Assembly (NCBI GenBank): GCA_021784715.1
Contig: JAJYHP010000142.1
Span: 1 to 24,536 of the forward strand
Length of the DNA: 24,536 nucleotides
Source of the DNA: a bacterium
GTDB lineage: Bacteria > Eremiobacterota > Eremiobacteria > Baltobacterales > Baltobacteraceae
Direction of reading: 5' to 3'
Below the pieces are notes generated by a model. That model was not told the origin of the DNA, made no database searches, and saw only the letters and a list, made by a program, of their open reading frames with translations. Below, piece by piece: positions 8,803 to 15,395 of the stretch; position 1 is the first letter of the stretch; each line of letters opens with the position of its first letter. The position numbers were made by a program, and so were the translations under genes.

Positions 8803-10380
8803 TTATGCTCCTTCCGCGAGAAGGAACGTCTCCGCCTCGCCCTTGCCTTTAATCGTGATGCGCCCTCTGGATTCCAGCGGGAAGCGTCCATCTAAGCGGC
8901 GCGCCGTCTCTGCGGAGAGGTGGATGCGGCCGGGAATCCCGTGCGATTCCATGCGCGAAGCGACGTTGACGGTGTCCCCCCAAACGTCGTAAGCGAACTT
9001 ATGCGATCCGATGATCCCCGCCACCACCGGTCCCGAATGGAGGCCAACCCGGATATGGAAATCGTGCCCGCTCTCGCGCCGAACTTCACGTGTCGCCGCC
9101 AGCAACGCCCGTGCTAGACCGAGGCTCGCTTCGGCGTGATCGTTTCGCGGTTCAGGGAGCCCGGCTGCGGCCATGTAGGAATCACCGATTGTCTTAATTT
9201 TCTCGATGCCGAAGCTTTTCGTCGCTTCGTCGAATGCGGAAAATAGTTGATTGAGCGCATCGACGAGAACTTGAGCGCTGATCGTACTCGACATCGTAGT
9301 GAAACCGACAACATCGGAAAAAAGGATCGTTACATCCTCGAAGCGGTCGGCAATTTGTAATTCGCCGTCACTCAATCGTTTTATTATCCCCGATGGAAGG
9401 ATGTTGAGCAGAAGTCCCTCGCTCGTGCGTTTCTCTTCCTCGATTTGTTTCAAGTACGAACGTTCGCGATCTTGGGCTTGCTTTCGCTCCAATAAGGCAT
9501 CAACGCGAACCGAAAGCAGCGTCGGATTGACCGGCTTTGGAAGGTAGTCGTCGGCGCCGGCCTCGATGCATCGGACGACCATCTCCATCTCGTGAAGGGC
9601 CGAGACCATGATCACCGGAATCCCCGCGAGTTCCGGTTGGATTTTGAGGCGAGCGAGCACCTCGATCCCACTGATGCCCGGCATCATCAAGTCGAGTAAC
9701 ACGAGGTCGAACGCCGTGCCGTCCATCATGGCGAGCGCCGCGAACCCATCGTGAGCGGTCTTCACGTTGTGCCCTTCTTTTTGCAACCGTCGAGCCAGGA
9801 GGTCTCGGTTGGATTCATTGTCATCGACCACCAAAATGTGCCCCGGCAACGCTTTCCGACGGAGGCTCTCTGAGAGGGGGCGGATCACCGTTTCAAGGTG
9901 AGTCACCATCTTTGATGCCTCGGCCTCCGGCATTGCGTCCAACGGCGCATTCTCGATGTGCGTGAAATCAATGATGGATTCGAGACGGCTCAAAAGCAGG
10001 GTCGTCTCAGCCAGAAGTTTCGAAAGGTCGGCGACGAGAGCGGGATCGAGCGCATCTTCGATCAGCATTTCGCTATAGCCCTTGATCGCATTGAGCGGCG
10101 TGCGTAGGTCGTGTCGGATGGTGGATTGTGCGCTATCGAGCTCCGGGCCGTCGAGAAGAGCGAGACTCGTATTGGAGTCGAGCAAGCGACCGGAGAGTTC
10201 GTGGAGTTCCAGCGCCGATGCGTTGATGCGCCCAAGATCGGAGACCACCTCGGCCTCGCGACCGTCCGCTTCTTCGCAAAGCATCTCGCAATAGCCGACG
10301 ATCGCCGTTACGGGAGACATCAACTCTTGGCGCATGTGTGCCAAAAGCGCATTGCGCGTCCAACGACGATCCTCTTCCAT
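8803..10380 (-). CDS. Response-regulator adenylate cyclase with two HisKA-like domains (class III)
   Basis: 525 residues from the ATG at 10380. Order: a degenerate HisKA-like helix pair (about 10-62; MRQELMSPVTAIVGYCEML, with Gln18 where the phospho-His should be), a second HisKA-like segment (about 82-145; [19 protein letters not shown], His90 present), a receiver domain (about 182-298, Asp230 in LLDLMMPGISG), a coiled-coil linker (about 300-325) and a class III nucleotide cyclase domain (about 345-525). There is no HATPase domain: only about 40 residues separate HisKA2 from REC. The metal-binding Asp356 (LFSDVVGF) and Asp400 (TIGDSYM) are present. Lys396 (KIKTIGD) and Asp465 (YDVWGD) are the ATP-selecting residues, and Asn/Arg (NVASRM) follow, so the product should be cAMP rather than cGMP. 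It lies 10 bp after the REC gene and 3 bp before the kinase. The frame extends further upstream to 10473 only as overlap with the REC gene. No Shine-Dalgarno is visible. Confidence 0.92.
   Translation of the reverse strand: MEEDRRWTRNALLAHMRQELMSPVTAIVGYCEMLCEEADGREAEVVSDLGRINASALELHELSGRLLDSNTSLALLDGPELDSAQSTIRHDLRTPLNAIKGYSEMLIEDALDPALVADLSKLLAETTLLLSRLESIIDFTHIENAPLDAMPEAEASKMVTHLETVIRPLSESLRRKALPGHILVVDDNESNRDLLARRLQKEGHNVKTAHDGFAALAMMDGTAFDLVLLDLMMPGISGIEVLARLKIQPELAGIPVIMVSALHEMEMVVRCIEAGADDYLPKPVNPTLLSVRVDALLERKQAQDRERSYLKQIEEEKRTSEGLLLNILPSGIIKRLSDGELQIADRFEDVTILFSDVVGFTTMSSTISAQVLVDALNQLFSAFDEATKSFGIEKIKTIGDSYMAAAGLPEPRNDHAEASLGLARALLAATREVRRESGHDFHIRVGLHSGPVVAGIIGSHKFAYDVWGDTVNVASRMESHGIPGRIHLSAETARRLDGRFPLESRGRITIKGKGEAETFLLAEGA
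8808..8813 (-). promoter_or_regulatory. Ribosome-binding site of the hybrid kinase
   Basis: AAGGAG on the minus strand, 8 nt upstream of the ATG at 8799. It lies inside the last codons of the upstream cyclase gene, which supports a coupled operon and fixes the kinase start. Confidence 0.8.
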
Positions 10381-10390
10381 GAAACTACAT

Positions 10391-10762
10391 CTACGACGTC
10401 GAGGTGCCCAGCAATTCTTCGATTTTACCCAAGAGGCGGGGCAACTCGATAGGTTTTGTATCGTAGTCGTCACAACCGGCTCCCATGGCGCGATCCTGAT
10501 CCCCAGTCATCGCGTGTGCAGTCAGCGCGATTATCGGAATGCGCTTCAGGGTGTCGCTGGATTTGATACGGCGGGTTGCTTCCCAGCCATCGATCTTCGG
10601 CAAGTCCATGTCCATCAAAATGATGTCAGGCGCCTCGGATGTCGCCATGGAAACACCTTCTTCGCCGTCGACGGCAATCACGACATCGTACCCTTTTCGA
10701 AGTAAGCGTCGAGAAAGCATATCTCGATTCATTTCGTTATCTTCAACTATAAGCACTTTCAC
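10391..10762 (-). CDS. Single-domain response regulator (CheY/DivK-like receiver)
   Basis: A 123-residue stand-alone receiver domain with no output domain. The acidic pocket (VEDNEMNRD), phospho-acceptor Asp51 (ILMDMDLPKIDGW), the conserved Thr (IIALTAHAM) and Lys (DYDTKPIEL) are all present, so it should be phosphorylated normally. Such proteins act as phosphate shuttles or by binding a partner. The start is GTG at 10762, with AAGGA (10772-10776) 9 nt upstream. It is the first gene of the operon with the cyclase and the hybrid kinase. By inference it may relay phosphate between the kinase's receivers, His90 of the cyclase protein, or both. Confidence 0.95.
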   Translation of the reverse strand: MKVLIVEDNEMNRDMLSRRLLRKGYDVVIAVDGEEGVSMATSEAPDIILMDMDLPKIDGWEATRRIKSSDTLKRIPIIALTAHAMTGDQDRAMGAGCDDYDTKPIELPRLLGKIEELLGTSTS

Positions 10763-11147
10763 TTGCGATAATCCTTCGAGGCGTAGTCTGTCTCGGCACT
10801 CGCGATTGAAGGCAATGACCGTTGCGAGCTGCCGACAGAAATAAATATAGCGACACCGCTTTCCCGAAGCATGCCCCCGTCGTCATCGGGTGTTTCCTTC
10901 CGGACTATATGTGGGGAGGGGAACACCGTTCCTTCCACGCCGGAGAACGAGCGTTGAGAACCGGTACGTTTGTCTCACGCAAACCGGGTAATTTGCATCA
11001 ATTTGTCGGCAACAAGTGTGGTGTTGGTATCGTCCTGTAAAATGCCGGCGCCAAGAAGTCGCTACCATACCGAAATGAGGAAACGACGGTGGGAACGGTT
11101 TAATCGCAACATGCTCCGAGGTATCACGTCACACGAGGATTACGGTC
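10763..11147. other. Intergenic region between the divergent signalling operon and the accessory island
   Basis: About 385 bp without a convincing gene. It must carry the promoters of both flanking units. An AT-rich patch (10841-10850) contains TATATT on the minus strand (10844-10849), a possible -10 element for the signalling operon, without a clear -35. A perfect inverted repeat GGAAC-ACC-GTTCC lies at 10920-10932 and could be an operator. On the plus strand TAAAAT (11038-11043) is a possible -10 for the island. Short reading frames here lack coding features. Confidence 0.4.
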
Positions 11148-11171
11148 TTGGAAAGCAGTAGCGGACAGATC

Positions 11172-11774
11172 ATGAAGGGACTTACGGCACTTGTCTGCAC
11201 GTCCGGGCTCTTGATCTCGGTCTCCCCGCCGAGCGTTTCAGCAAAACCTGCGAGCAAGATCGATACGTGCCTCGTAGGGCGCTGGGTGTTGAAGAGGATG
11301 TGGTACCGCGCGCACGGGCCGGGTCTTTCGACAACAGAAAAGAAGGCGCTGGCTATCGCTGGCCTTTCCGGAGCGACGATGACGATCCGCAAGAACGGAT
11401 ATACGACGGTTGTTTTAACGGGATCGGCGCCGTACATAGGGCACGATATCAGCCAGCGGCTGGTCGGCACCGAGACTTTTTTTATCGATGCAAGGAAAAG
11501 GCATCCGGATGTCGGATTCGGTGACGAATTACTTCCCGATCGTTTCCATACAGACTATGGCGCTTCGGACATACTCTCGCCGATCCACACGAGCATCATC
11601 GACACGCGAACTGTAGATTACCCTCCTAGTACCCGAACGTATCAGGTCAAGGATTTCTTCGGTGCCTTTTACTACACATGCAGCAAATCGACGCTCACGA
11701 TGGATATTGACCGTTCCGAGGACACCTCCTGGACCGTTGGTCGAATGGCGACATGGAACCGAGTCGGACCTTGA
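11172..11774 (+). CDS. Secreted calycin/lipocalin-like hypothetical protein
   Basis: I do not recognise a named family. From the ATG at 11172 the protein has 200 residues and a Sec signal peptide (MKGLTALVCTSGLLISVSPPSVSA, cleavage after SVSA). The mature part starts with CLVGRW and ends with YTCSKSTLTMDI...W. The pattern of a first-strand G-x-W near the N-terminus, two cysteines able to pair, and a closing hydrophobic strand is seen in small bacterial calycin-like barrels. This is an analogy, not a match. An alternative TTG start at 11148 adds eight residues and has a better ribosome-binding site (GAGGA, 8 nt upstream). It is the first gene of the radical-SAM cassette; its stop codon lies inside the next short ORF, which may be translated by re-initiation. 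A periplasmic or extracellular role is inferred from the signal peptide. Confidence 0.75.
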   Translation: MKGLTALVCTSGLLISVSPPSVSAKPASKIDTCLVGRWVLKRMWYRAHGPGLSTTEKKALAIAGLSGATMTIRKNGYTTVVLTGSAPYIGHDISQRLVGTETFFIDARKRHPDVGFGDELLPDRFHTDYGASDILSPIHTSIIDTRTVDYPPSTRTYQVKDFFGAFYYTCSKSTLTMDIDRSEDTSWTVGRMATWNRVGP

Positions 11775-11989
11775 CCGGCTGGAGTCAGCTCGCCCGCGTG
11801 GGCGCCTTGCTGCTTAGCGGCGAAGGGATCGAGAGTGCCGCAATCGATCGCGACGTCGCCTGCTTCTCTCGCGTCGTCTGCGCTGGAGTGCGGACGAATG
11901 CCGACGGAGCCGCAGTATCCCACGCGCCGGAACGCGAGGTCGGTGCTGCAGTGAGGATCGTCGACCTCTATCGGGAAAAGGGCCAATGA
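11753..11989 (+). CDS. Short hypothetical ORF linking the secreted protein and the radical SAM gene
   Basis: 78 codons from the ATG at 11753, or 72 from a TTG at 11771 whose TTGA overlaps the stop codon of the preceding gene. It ends in an ATGA overlap with the radical SAM gene start (11986). No homology is recognised. It has two cysteines (DVACFSRVVC), no signal peptide and no membrane segment. No ribosome-binding site is visible, so translation would depend on coupling. Overlap at both ends is the main argument that it is a gene. It could be a small partner protein of the enzyme, or only a translated spacer. Confidence 0.45.
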   Translation: MEPSRTLTGWSQLARVGALLLSGEGIESAAIDRDVACFSRVVCAGVRTNADGAAVSHAPEREVGAAVRIVDLYREKGQ

Positions 11990-13374
11990 CCGACCACGAA
12001 GCTCTTCCTGAAAAAATAGCTACGATGGGCTATAAACCCTCGCGCTTTAACGCCATGCGCACGATCGACGGCATGTTACTACTGAGTAATAGCTTCACCG
12101 GCGCAACGGTCGCATGTGATCCCGAAGAATCATTGCTCGTTAAACGCGCGCTGCGGTACGTCGCATGCGGTGAACCGATGTCGACCGCCACAAGCCTGCT
12201 CCTCGAACAGGGTTTTCTCGTTCCCGAGGATCGTGACGAGCCCGCTGCAATTGACGCGCTACACCGTGCGCTCAACGACACGCGGTCTTTGGAACTCATC
12301 ATTATGCCGACCGAAGACTGTAATTTTCGTTGCACCTATTGTTACGAAACGTTTTCGAAAGGCACCATGCTGCCAATGACGCGCGACCGCGTTAAAGCCT
12401 TTCTCAAGCGGAACGCCCCGCGACTCGATTATCTTCGAATCGCGTGGTTTGGCGGCGAACCGCTGCTGGCTTATCCCGTCATGGTCGAGATCGGGGAGTA
12501 CGCGCGCGCTCTCTGCGAGACCCTTCAAGTGCGATTTGCATCGAGCATTACCACCAACGGGTCGCTCCTCGACGCGGAAAAACTAACATTTTTCCATCGA
12601 ACGCAGTGTAATCATTACCAAATTACTCTCGACGGAACGCAAGAGGCGCACGACAGAACGCGACCATCAAAAGATGGGTCAGGGACGTTTGCCGCCGTCT
12701 GGGCGAGCTTGTTACTCCTCAAAGCATCGCCCGTTCAACACGACGTATTAGTTCGCGTAAACGTCCACGCGGATAACGAAGATGCCGTGCGACAACTCAC
12801 CGAGCAGTTTAACGGCGCATTCGGCCAAGATCGACGATTTACACTCGACTTCCATACGATTTGGGACGGAGGACGATCGTCGGACACGGGGATCCAACAG
12901 CTTCCGGATCGCGAGGCGTCGTTGCAAACACTGCGTGCCTACGCACTCGAGAAACACGCTCGCGATTGTGTCGGCTTCAATGCTTTCGGCCCGGGCTCGC
13001 GGTACTGTTACTCCGGACGGTCGAATTCATTGGTGATCGGTTCGGACGGGACCCTTTATAAGTGCACGCTCGCCTTCGATGATCCGCGTAATGTTATTGG
13101 GGAGTTACAACGCGACGGAGAAGCCGTAATCGACCCGGTGAAGTTCGCCCGTTGGACCTCGCAATCGGATTACCGATCCGACGCGGTGTGCGGCACGTGC
13201 TTCTACGTACCCAGCTGCATGGGCGCGTTCTGCACCTTCACGCGCATCGTGGAAGGAGCGCGCCCATGCCCTCCGGAAAAAATCGATCTGGCCGCGACCT
13301 TCCGAACCGCGCATGCCGTCTACGGCGCCATCGGGAGGTCAGCCGAGCAGTCGCAAGGAGAGCATCCATCATGA
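11986..13374 (+). CDS. Radical SAM/SPASM peptide-modifying enzyme (putative RiPP maturase)
   Basis: 462 residues. The N-terminus (YKPSRFN...DGMLLLSNSFTGA, about 16-45, up to about 95) is of the kind found in SPASM maturases that bind a peptide substrate. The radical SAM core has C112-x3-C116-x2-C119 (CNFRCTYCYE) and the SAM-binding GGEP (156-159). The C-terminal SPASM domain, which binds two auxiliary Fe-S clusters, has C341-x13-G-x4-C360, then C402-x2-C405-x5-C411-x4-C416 and C428; the usual last spacing is Cx3C, so Cx4C is a small deviation. SPASM enzymes mostly form C-C, thioether or ether links in peptides, or activate sulfatases. The missing sulfatase gene and the 37-aa ORF overlapping the stop favour a peptide maturase. 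Wobble positions are less GC-rich than in the flanks, which suggests acquisition. An internal ATG at 12025 is an alternative start. Confidence 0.9.
   Translation: MTDHEALPEKIATMGYKPSRFNAMRTIDGMLLLSNSFTGATVACDPEESLLVKRALRYVACGEPMSTATSLLLEQGFLVPEDRDEPAAIDALHRALNDTRSLELIIMPTEDCNFRCTYCYETFSKGTMLPMTRDRVKAFLKRNAPRLDYLRIAWFGGEPLLAYPVMVEIGEYARALCETLQVRFASSITTNGSLLDAEKLTFFHRTQCNHYQITLDGTQEAHDRTRPSKDGSGTFAAVWASLLLLKASPVQHDVLVRVNVHADNEDAVRQLTEQFNGAFGQDRRFTLDFHTIWDGGRSSDTGIQQLPDREASLQTLRAYALEKHARDCVGFNAFGPGSRYCYSGRSNSLVIGSDGTLYKCTLAFDDPRNVIGELQRDGEAVIDPVKFARWTSQSDYRSDAVCGTCFYVPSCMGAFCTFTRIVEGARPCPPEKIDLAATFRTAHAVYGAIGRSAEQSQGEHPS
13355..13360 (+). promoter_or_regulatory. Strong ribosome-binding site of the 37-aa peptide
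   Basis: AAGGAG inside the last codons of the radical SAM gene, 10 nt before the ATG at 13371. It is one of the best Shine-Dalgarno sites in the window, and its presence within another gene argues that the short ORF is translated. Confidence 0.75.
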
Positions 13375-13484
13375 CGATCGTGCAACCCGCCGCTATCCCC
13401 GTCGAAACGTCCGCCGTGCTCGTTCCACCCGTGCCGGTGAAACGATCGCCGCACGGACGTAGCATCCCACATGCAACAAAATAA
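13371..13484 (+). CDS. 37-residue putative RiPP precursor peptide
   Basis: It starts at an ATGA overlap with the stop of the radical SAM gene and ends with TAA. AAGGAG lies 10 nt upstream, so good expression is expected. The N-terminal part (MTIVQPAAIPVETSAVL) would be the leader, with Glu12 its only acidic residue. The C-terminal part (VPPVPVK, then RSPHGRSIPHATK) is proline-rich and basic and carries a near-repeat RS-PH / RS-I-PH (residues 25-28 and 30-34). It has no Cys, Trp, Tyr, Phe or Asp, so thioether (sactipeptide/ranthipeptide), Lys-Trp and Tyr-based chemistry are excluded. His28, His34, Arg, Lys24/37, Thr or Pro remain as possible targets. There is no Gly-Gly cleavage site. No exporter or peptidase is adjacent. 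Function as a precursor is inferred from size, position and ribosome-binding site; no known peptide family is recognised. Confidence 0.6.
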   Translation: MTIVQPAAIPVETSAVLVPPVPVKRSPHGRSIPHATK

Positions 13485-13604
13485 ACGATAAATGAACGCA
13501 CCTCCCTAAAGGGGATTGGTTGCTCGTCGATCCGCGAGTGGTCGCTCGCCGACTTTCGTGAAAAGACGCTCGAGATCGGTACGAACGGCCTGAGTGAAAA
13601 TACC

Positions 13605-14297
13605 GTGAAACGATACATTACAACATTCATTCTGGTGGCTTTCGCATCGTTGAATTTGACCGCGAGCGCACGCGCTAGGGTGGAACCTACCTCTGCCGCG
13701 ACCTTGGCCGCAGTCCAAGAATGGGTCGGGCCATATTCGTTCACATACACGCAACAGGAAAGAGATTCGAACGGGAGGCTGTGGGGGACGGAAACGGAGA
13801 CCGAGAGTGGGGAGGCGACGTTCACGTTCTTCGCTCCCTCACCCCCGGGGGCTGAATATAGGGGGACAACCACGCAAGAGCTTTCGTCGTTCAAGGGGAC
13901 TATCGTAAGCCCCAGGTGCGGATCCCGACGGGAGTGGGCCCATGGAACGGCAACGCAGGCTACGGAGCTGTATATCAGCCGCTCGTCTTACGAATGGCAC
14001 CTTATGGGCTACCGGGTAAGACAAGCCGGCAACCGCGATCGGTGCGGTACGAAGCCGGCGAAACATCGATCGATCGGTGGATTTGCAGAAGCGCGTTTTG
14101 TCCCGCTTCCGTCATCCCTCGAACTGTGCGGTACAGTAGACGTGAGAACGGGCGGCCGCACGGGAGGTAGCAGGCAGTTGACCGGCTCCTGGGCCTTCTT
14201 CCCAGAGGGTCGACTACCCAAAGGAGAGTTGCTGCGTCACCTTTCGAACGGGTGTGCGCATATCGTCCAAGGCAGATCTAATTACTACGGCTTATAA
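13605..14297 (+). CDS. Secreted hypothetical protein
   Basis: 230 residues from a GTG start, with a Sec signal peptide (MKRYITTFILVAFASLNLTASARA, cleavage after ARA). The mature protein is rich in Thr, Ser, Gly and Arg, with four Cys (about SPRCGS, RDRCGT, LELCGT, NGCAH), enough for two disulfides in an exported protein. The composition, with alternating polar and hydrophobic stretches (ATFTFF, SYEWHLMGY, AEARFVPL), suggests a mostly beta fold. No family is recognised. It lies 120 bp after the precursor ORF and is followed 14 bp later by another secreted protein, so it may share a transcript with the island. No good ribosome-binding site precedes the GTG. Confidence 0.65.
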   Translation: MKRYITTFILVAFASLNLTASARARVEPTSAATLAAVQEWVGPYSFTYTQQERDSNGRLWGTETETESGEATFTFFAPSPPGAEYRGTTTQELSSFKGTIVSPRCGSRREWAHGTATQATELYISRSSYEWHLMGYRVRQAGNRDRCGTKPAKHRSIGGFAEARFVPLPSSLELCGTVDVRTGGRTGGSRQLTGSWAFFPEGRLPKGELLRHLSNGCAHIVQGRSNYYGL

Positions 14298-14301
14298 AAA
14301 C

Positions 14302-14308
14302 GGAGGAG
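14302..14308 (+). promoter_or_regulatory. Ribosome-binding site deciding between two adjacent ATG starts
   Basis: GGAGGAG precedes tandem ATG codons at 14312 and 14315. Measured from the GGAGG core, spacing is 5 nt to the first and 8 nt to the second, so the second ATG fits slightly better. Confidence 0.6.
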
Positions 14309-14311
14309 AGG

Positions 14312-14962
14312 ATGATGCATCCCGATCGGCATGTTACGGTGGTTACGACTCTCGTATTGGGAACGCTGCTCGCAGTTTCTGCAGCGCCCGCGACAAGCCA
14401 GTTCGGGCGAAATCTCGTCACGAACGGCGGCGCGGAAGCCAATGTCGGCGCAGCAAACAGCACACAGATTGTAAAGCCGTCCGCCTGGACGACGACGGGG
14501 CAGTTCACGGTCGTACAGTATGGCATACCCGGCGGCTTCCCCGACGAGAATTCACCCGGCCCTAGGCACCGCGGCAAGAATGATTTCGAGGGCGGCAATG
14601 CAGCGAAATCGACCGCGACCCAAACGATCTCTCTTGGGCCGTCGCTCGCCGAAATCAAAACCGGGAGCGTGCGATACACATTTTCTGCCTGGCTTGGTGG
14701 TTGGTCGAACCAAGATGACCATGGAACGGCAACGATCACCTTCCGTAATACATCAGGCGCATCGGTTGGGAGTGCGACGCTTGGACCGGTGACGCCCGAG
14801 CAGCGCCACGACGTCACCGGTCTCTGGTATCGGTCGACGACGGGACGCGTGCCGAAGGCCGCAACGCAGGCGCAGGTAACGATCGTCTTTACGCGCTTCG
14901 AAGGATCCTACAACGACGGTTCGGCCGACAACATCTCGCTCGTACTTAGATCGGCGAAATGA
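14312..14962 (+). CDS. Secreted jelly-roll (carbohydrate-binding-module-like) protein
   Basis: 216 residues with a signal peptide (hydrophobic core VVTTLVLGTLLAVSAAPA, cleavage near ATSQ). The mature protein begins NLVTNGGAEA and ends with DGSADNISLVL. This pairing of an N-terminal NLVxNGGAE strand with a C-terminal (N)DGxADNxSLxL strand is typical of exported jelly-roll domains of the CBM4/9 or DUF642 kind, which bind glycans or cell-wall polymers. Here it makes up the whole protein, with no catalytic domain. Tandem ATGs at 14312 and 14315 follow a strong GGAGGAG. It is the last gene of the island on this strand. The assignment to a fold is by motif only, and the ligand is unknown. Confidence 0.7.
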   Translation: MMHPDRHVTVVTTLVLGTLLAVSAAPATSQFGRNLVTNGGAEANVGAANSTQIVKPSAWTTTGQFTVVQYGIPGGFPDENSPGPRHRGKNDFEGGNAAKSTATQTISLGPSLAEIKTGSVRYTFSAWLGGWSNQDDHGTATITFRNTSGASVGSATLGPVTPEQRHDVTGLWYRSTTGRVPKAATQAQVTIVFTRFEGSYNDGSADNISLVLRSAK

Positions 14963-15126
14963 AGTAGACCGGAGTTCTTTCTCGGTTATGACTCGTGGTC
15001 TGACTGTGTCCGGATTCTTGTGTGATTTCGAGCACCTCGGCACCTGGGACGGGCGAATTGCCCTGGCAAGTGGCTCGACGAACTATTGACACAGAGGGTC
15101 GCAGCAGATATGCGCGAGTTCGTGCG

Positions 15127-15381
15127 CTAGCGAGTAAGCCCGTGGCGATGCACGGCCTCACCGATGAGCGCCATTAGGAGAAGTGTAACGGCCGCTGCGG
15201 GCAGGGCGACGTCGGCATAACCGGGTGCGTGGTACGGCAAATGGTTAAAATCGAGATTCGTTAATTCAAAAGCAACGGCGAAGACGCCGACAATTTTCCC
15301 GACGCGCGAACGGAATGCGAGTATAGCAGTCGCAAACATTGCGTTCAAGAAGAACAAGATGACGAGCTGGAATGGCACCAC
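15127..15381 (-). CDS. Small membrane protein downstream of lipB
   Basis: 84 residues from the GTG at 15381 (a second GTG follows directly at 15378). It has two clear hydrophobic segments (PFQLVILFFLNAMFATAILAF and DVALPAAAVTLLLMALIGEAV) and a weaker one between them (VGKIVGVFAVAF). It starts 14 nt after the lipB stop on the same strand and so is probably the third gene of the lpdA-lipB transcript. No family is recognised. The frame is open further upstream through lipB, but that part is shadow. Topology and role are unknown. Confidence 0.55.
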   Translation of the reverse strand: MVPFQLVILFFLNAMFATAILAFRSRVGKIVGVFAVAFELTNLDFNHLPYHAPGYADVALPAAAVTLLLMALIGEAVHRHGLTR

Positions 15382-15395
15382 TCGTTCGTTCTCGC

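Noticed and set aside
8803..10380. Guanylate cyclase specificity for the cyclase domain
   Set aside because: The purine-selecting positions are Lys396 and Asp465, as in adenylate cyclases, not the Glu/Cys pair of guanylate cyclases.
11986..13374. Anaerobic sulfatase-maturating enzyme as identity of the radical SAM gene
   Set aside because: No sulfatase is nearby, and the N-terminal YKPSRFN...SNSFTGA region and the overlapping short peptide gene fit peptide maturases better; not excluded without a search.
13485..13604. Additional precursor peptides or a terminator after the 37-aa ORF
   Set aside because: The only ATG gives a five-codon frame (MNAPP); the short TCCC/GGGA repeat has no T-run.
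13238..14817. Minus-strand ORFs at 13238-13894 and 14278-14817 in the accessory island
   Set aside because: They oppose the end of the radical SAM gene, the peptide gene and the secreted proteins, which carry signal peptides and ribosome-binding sites; no motif is seen in the minus-strand products.
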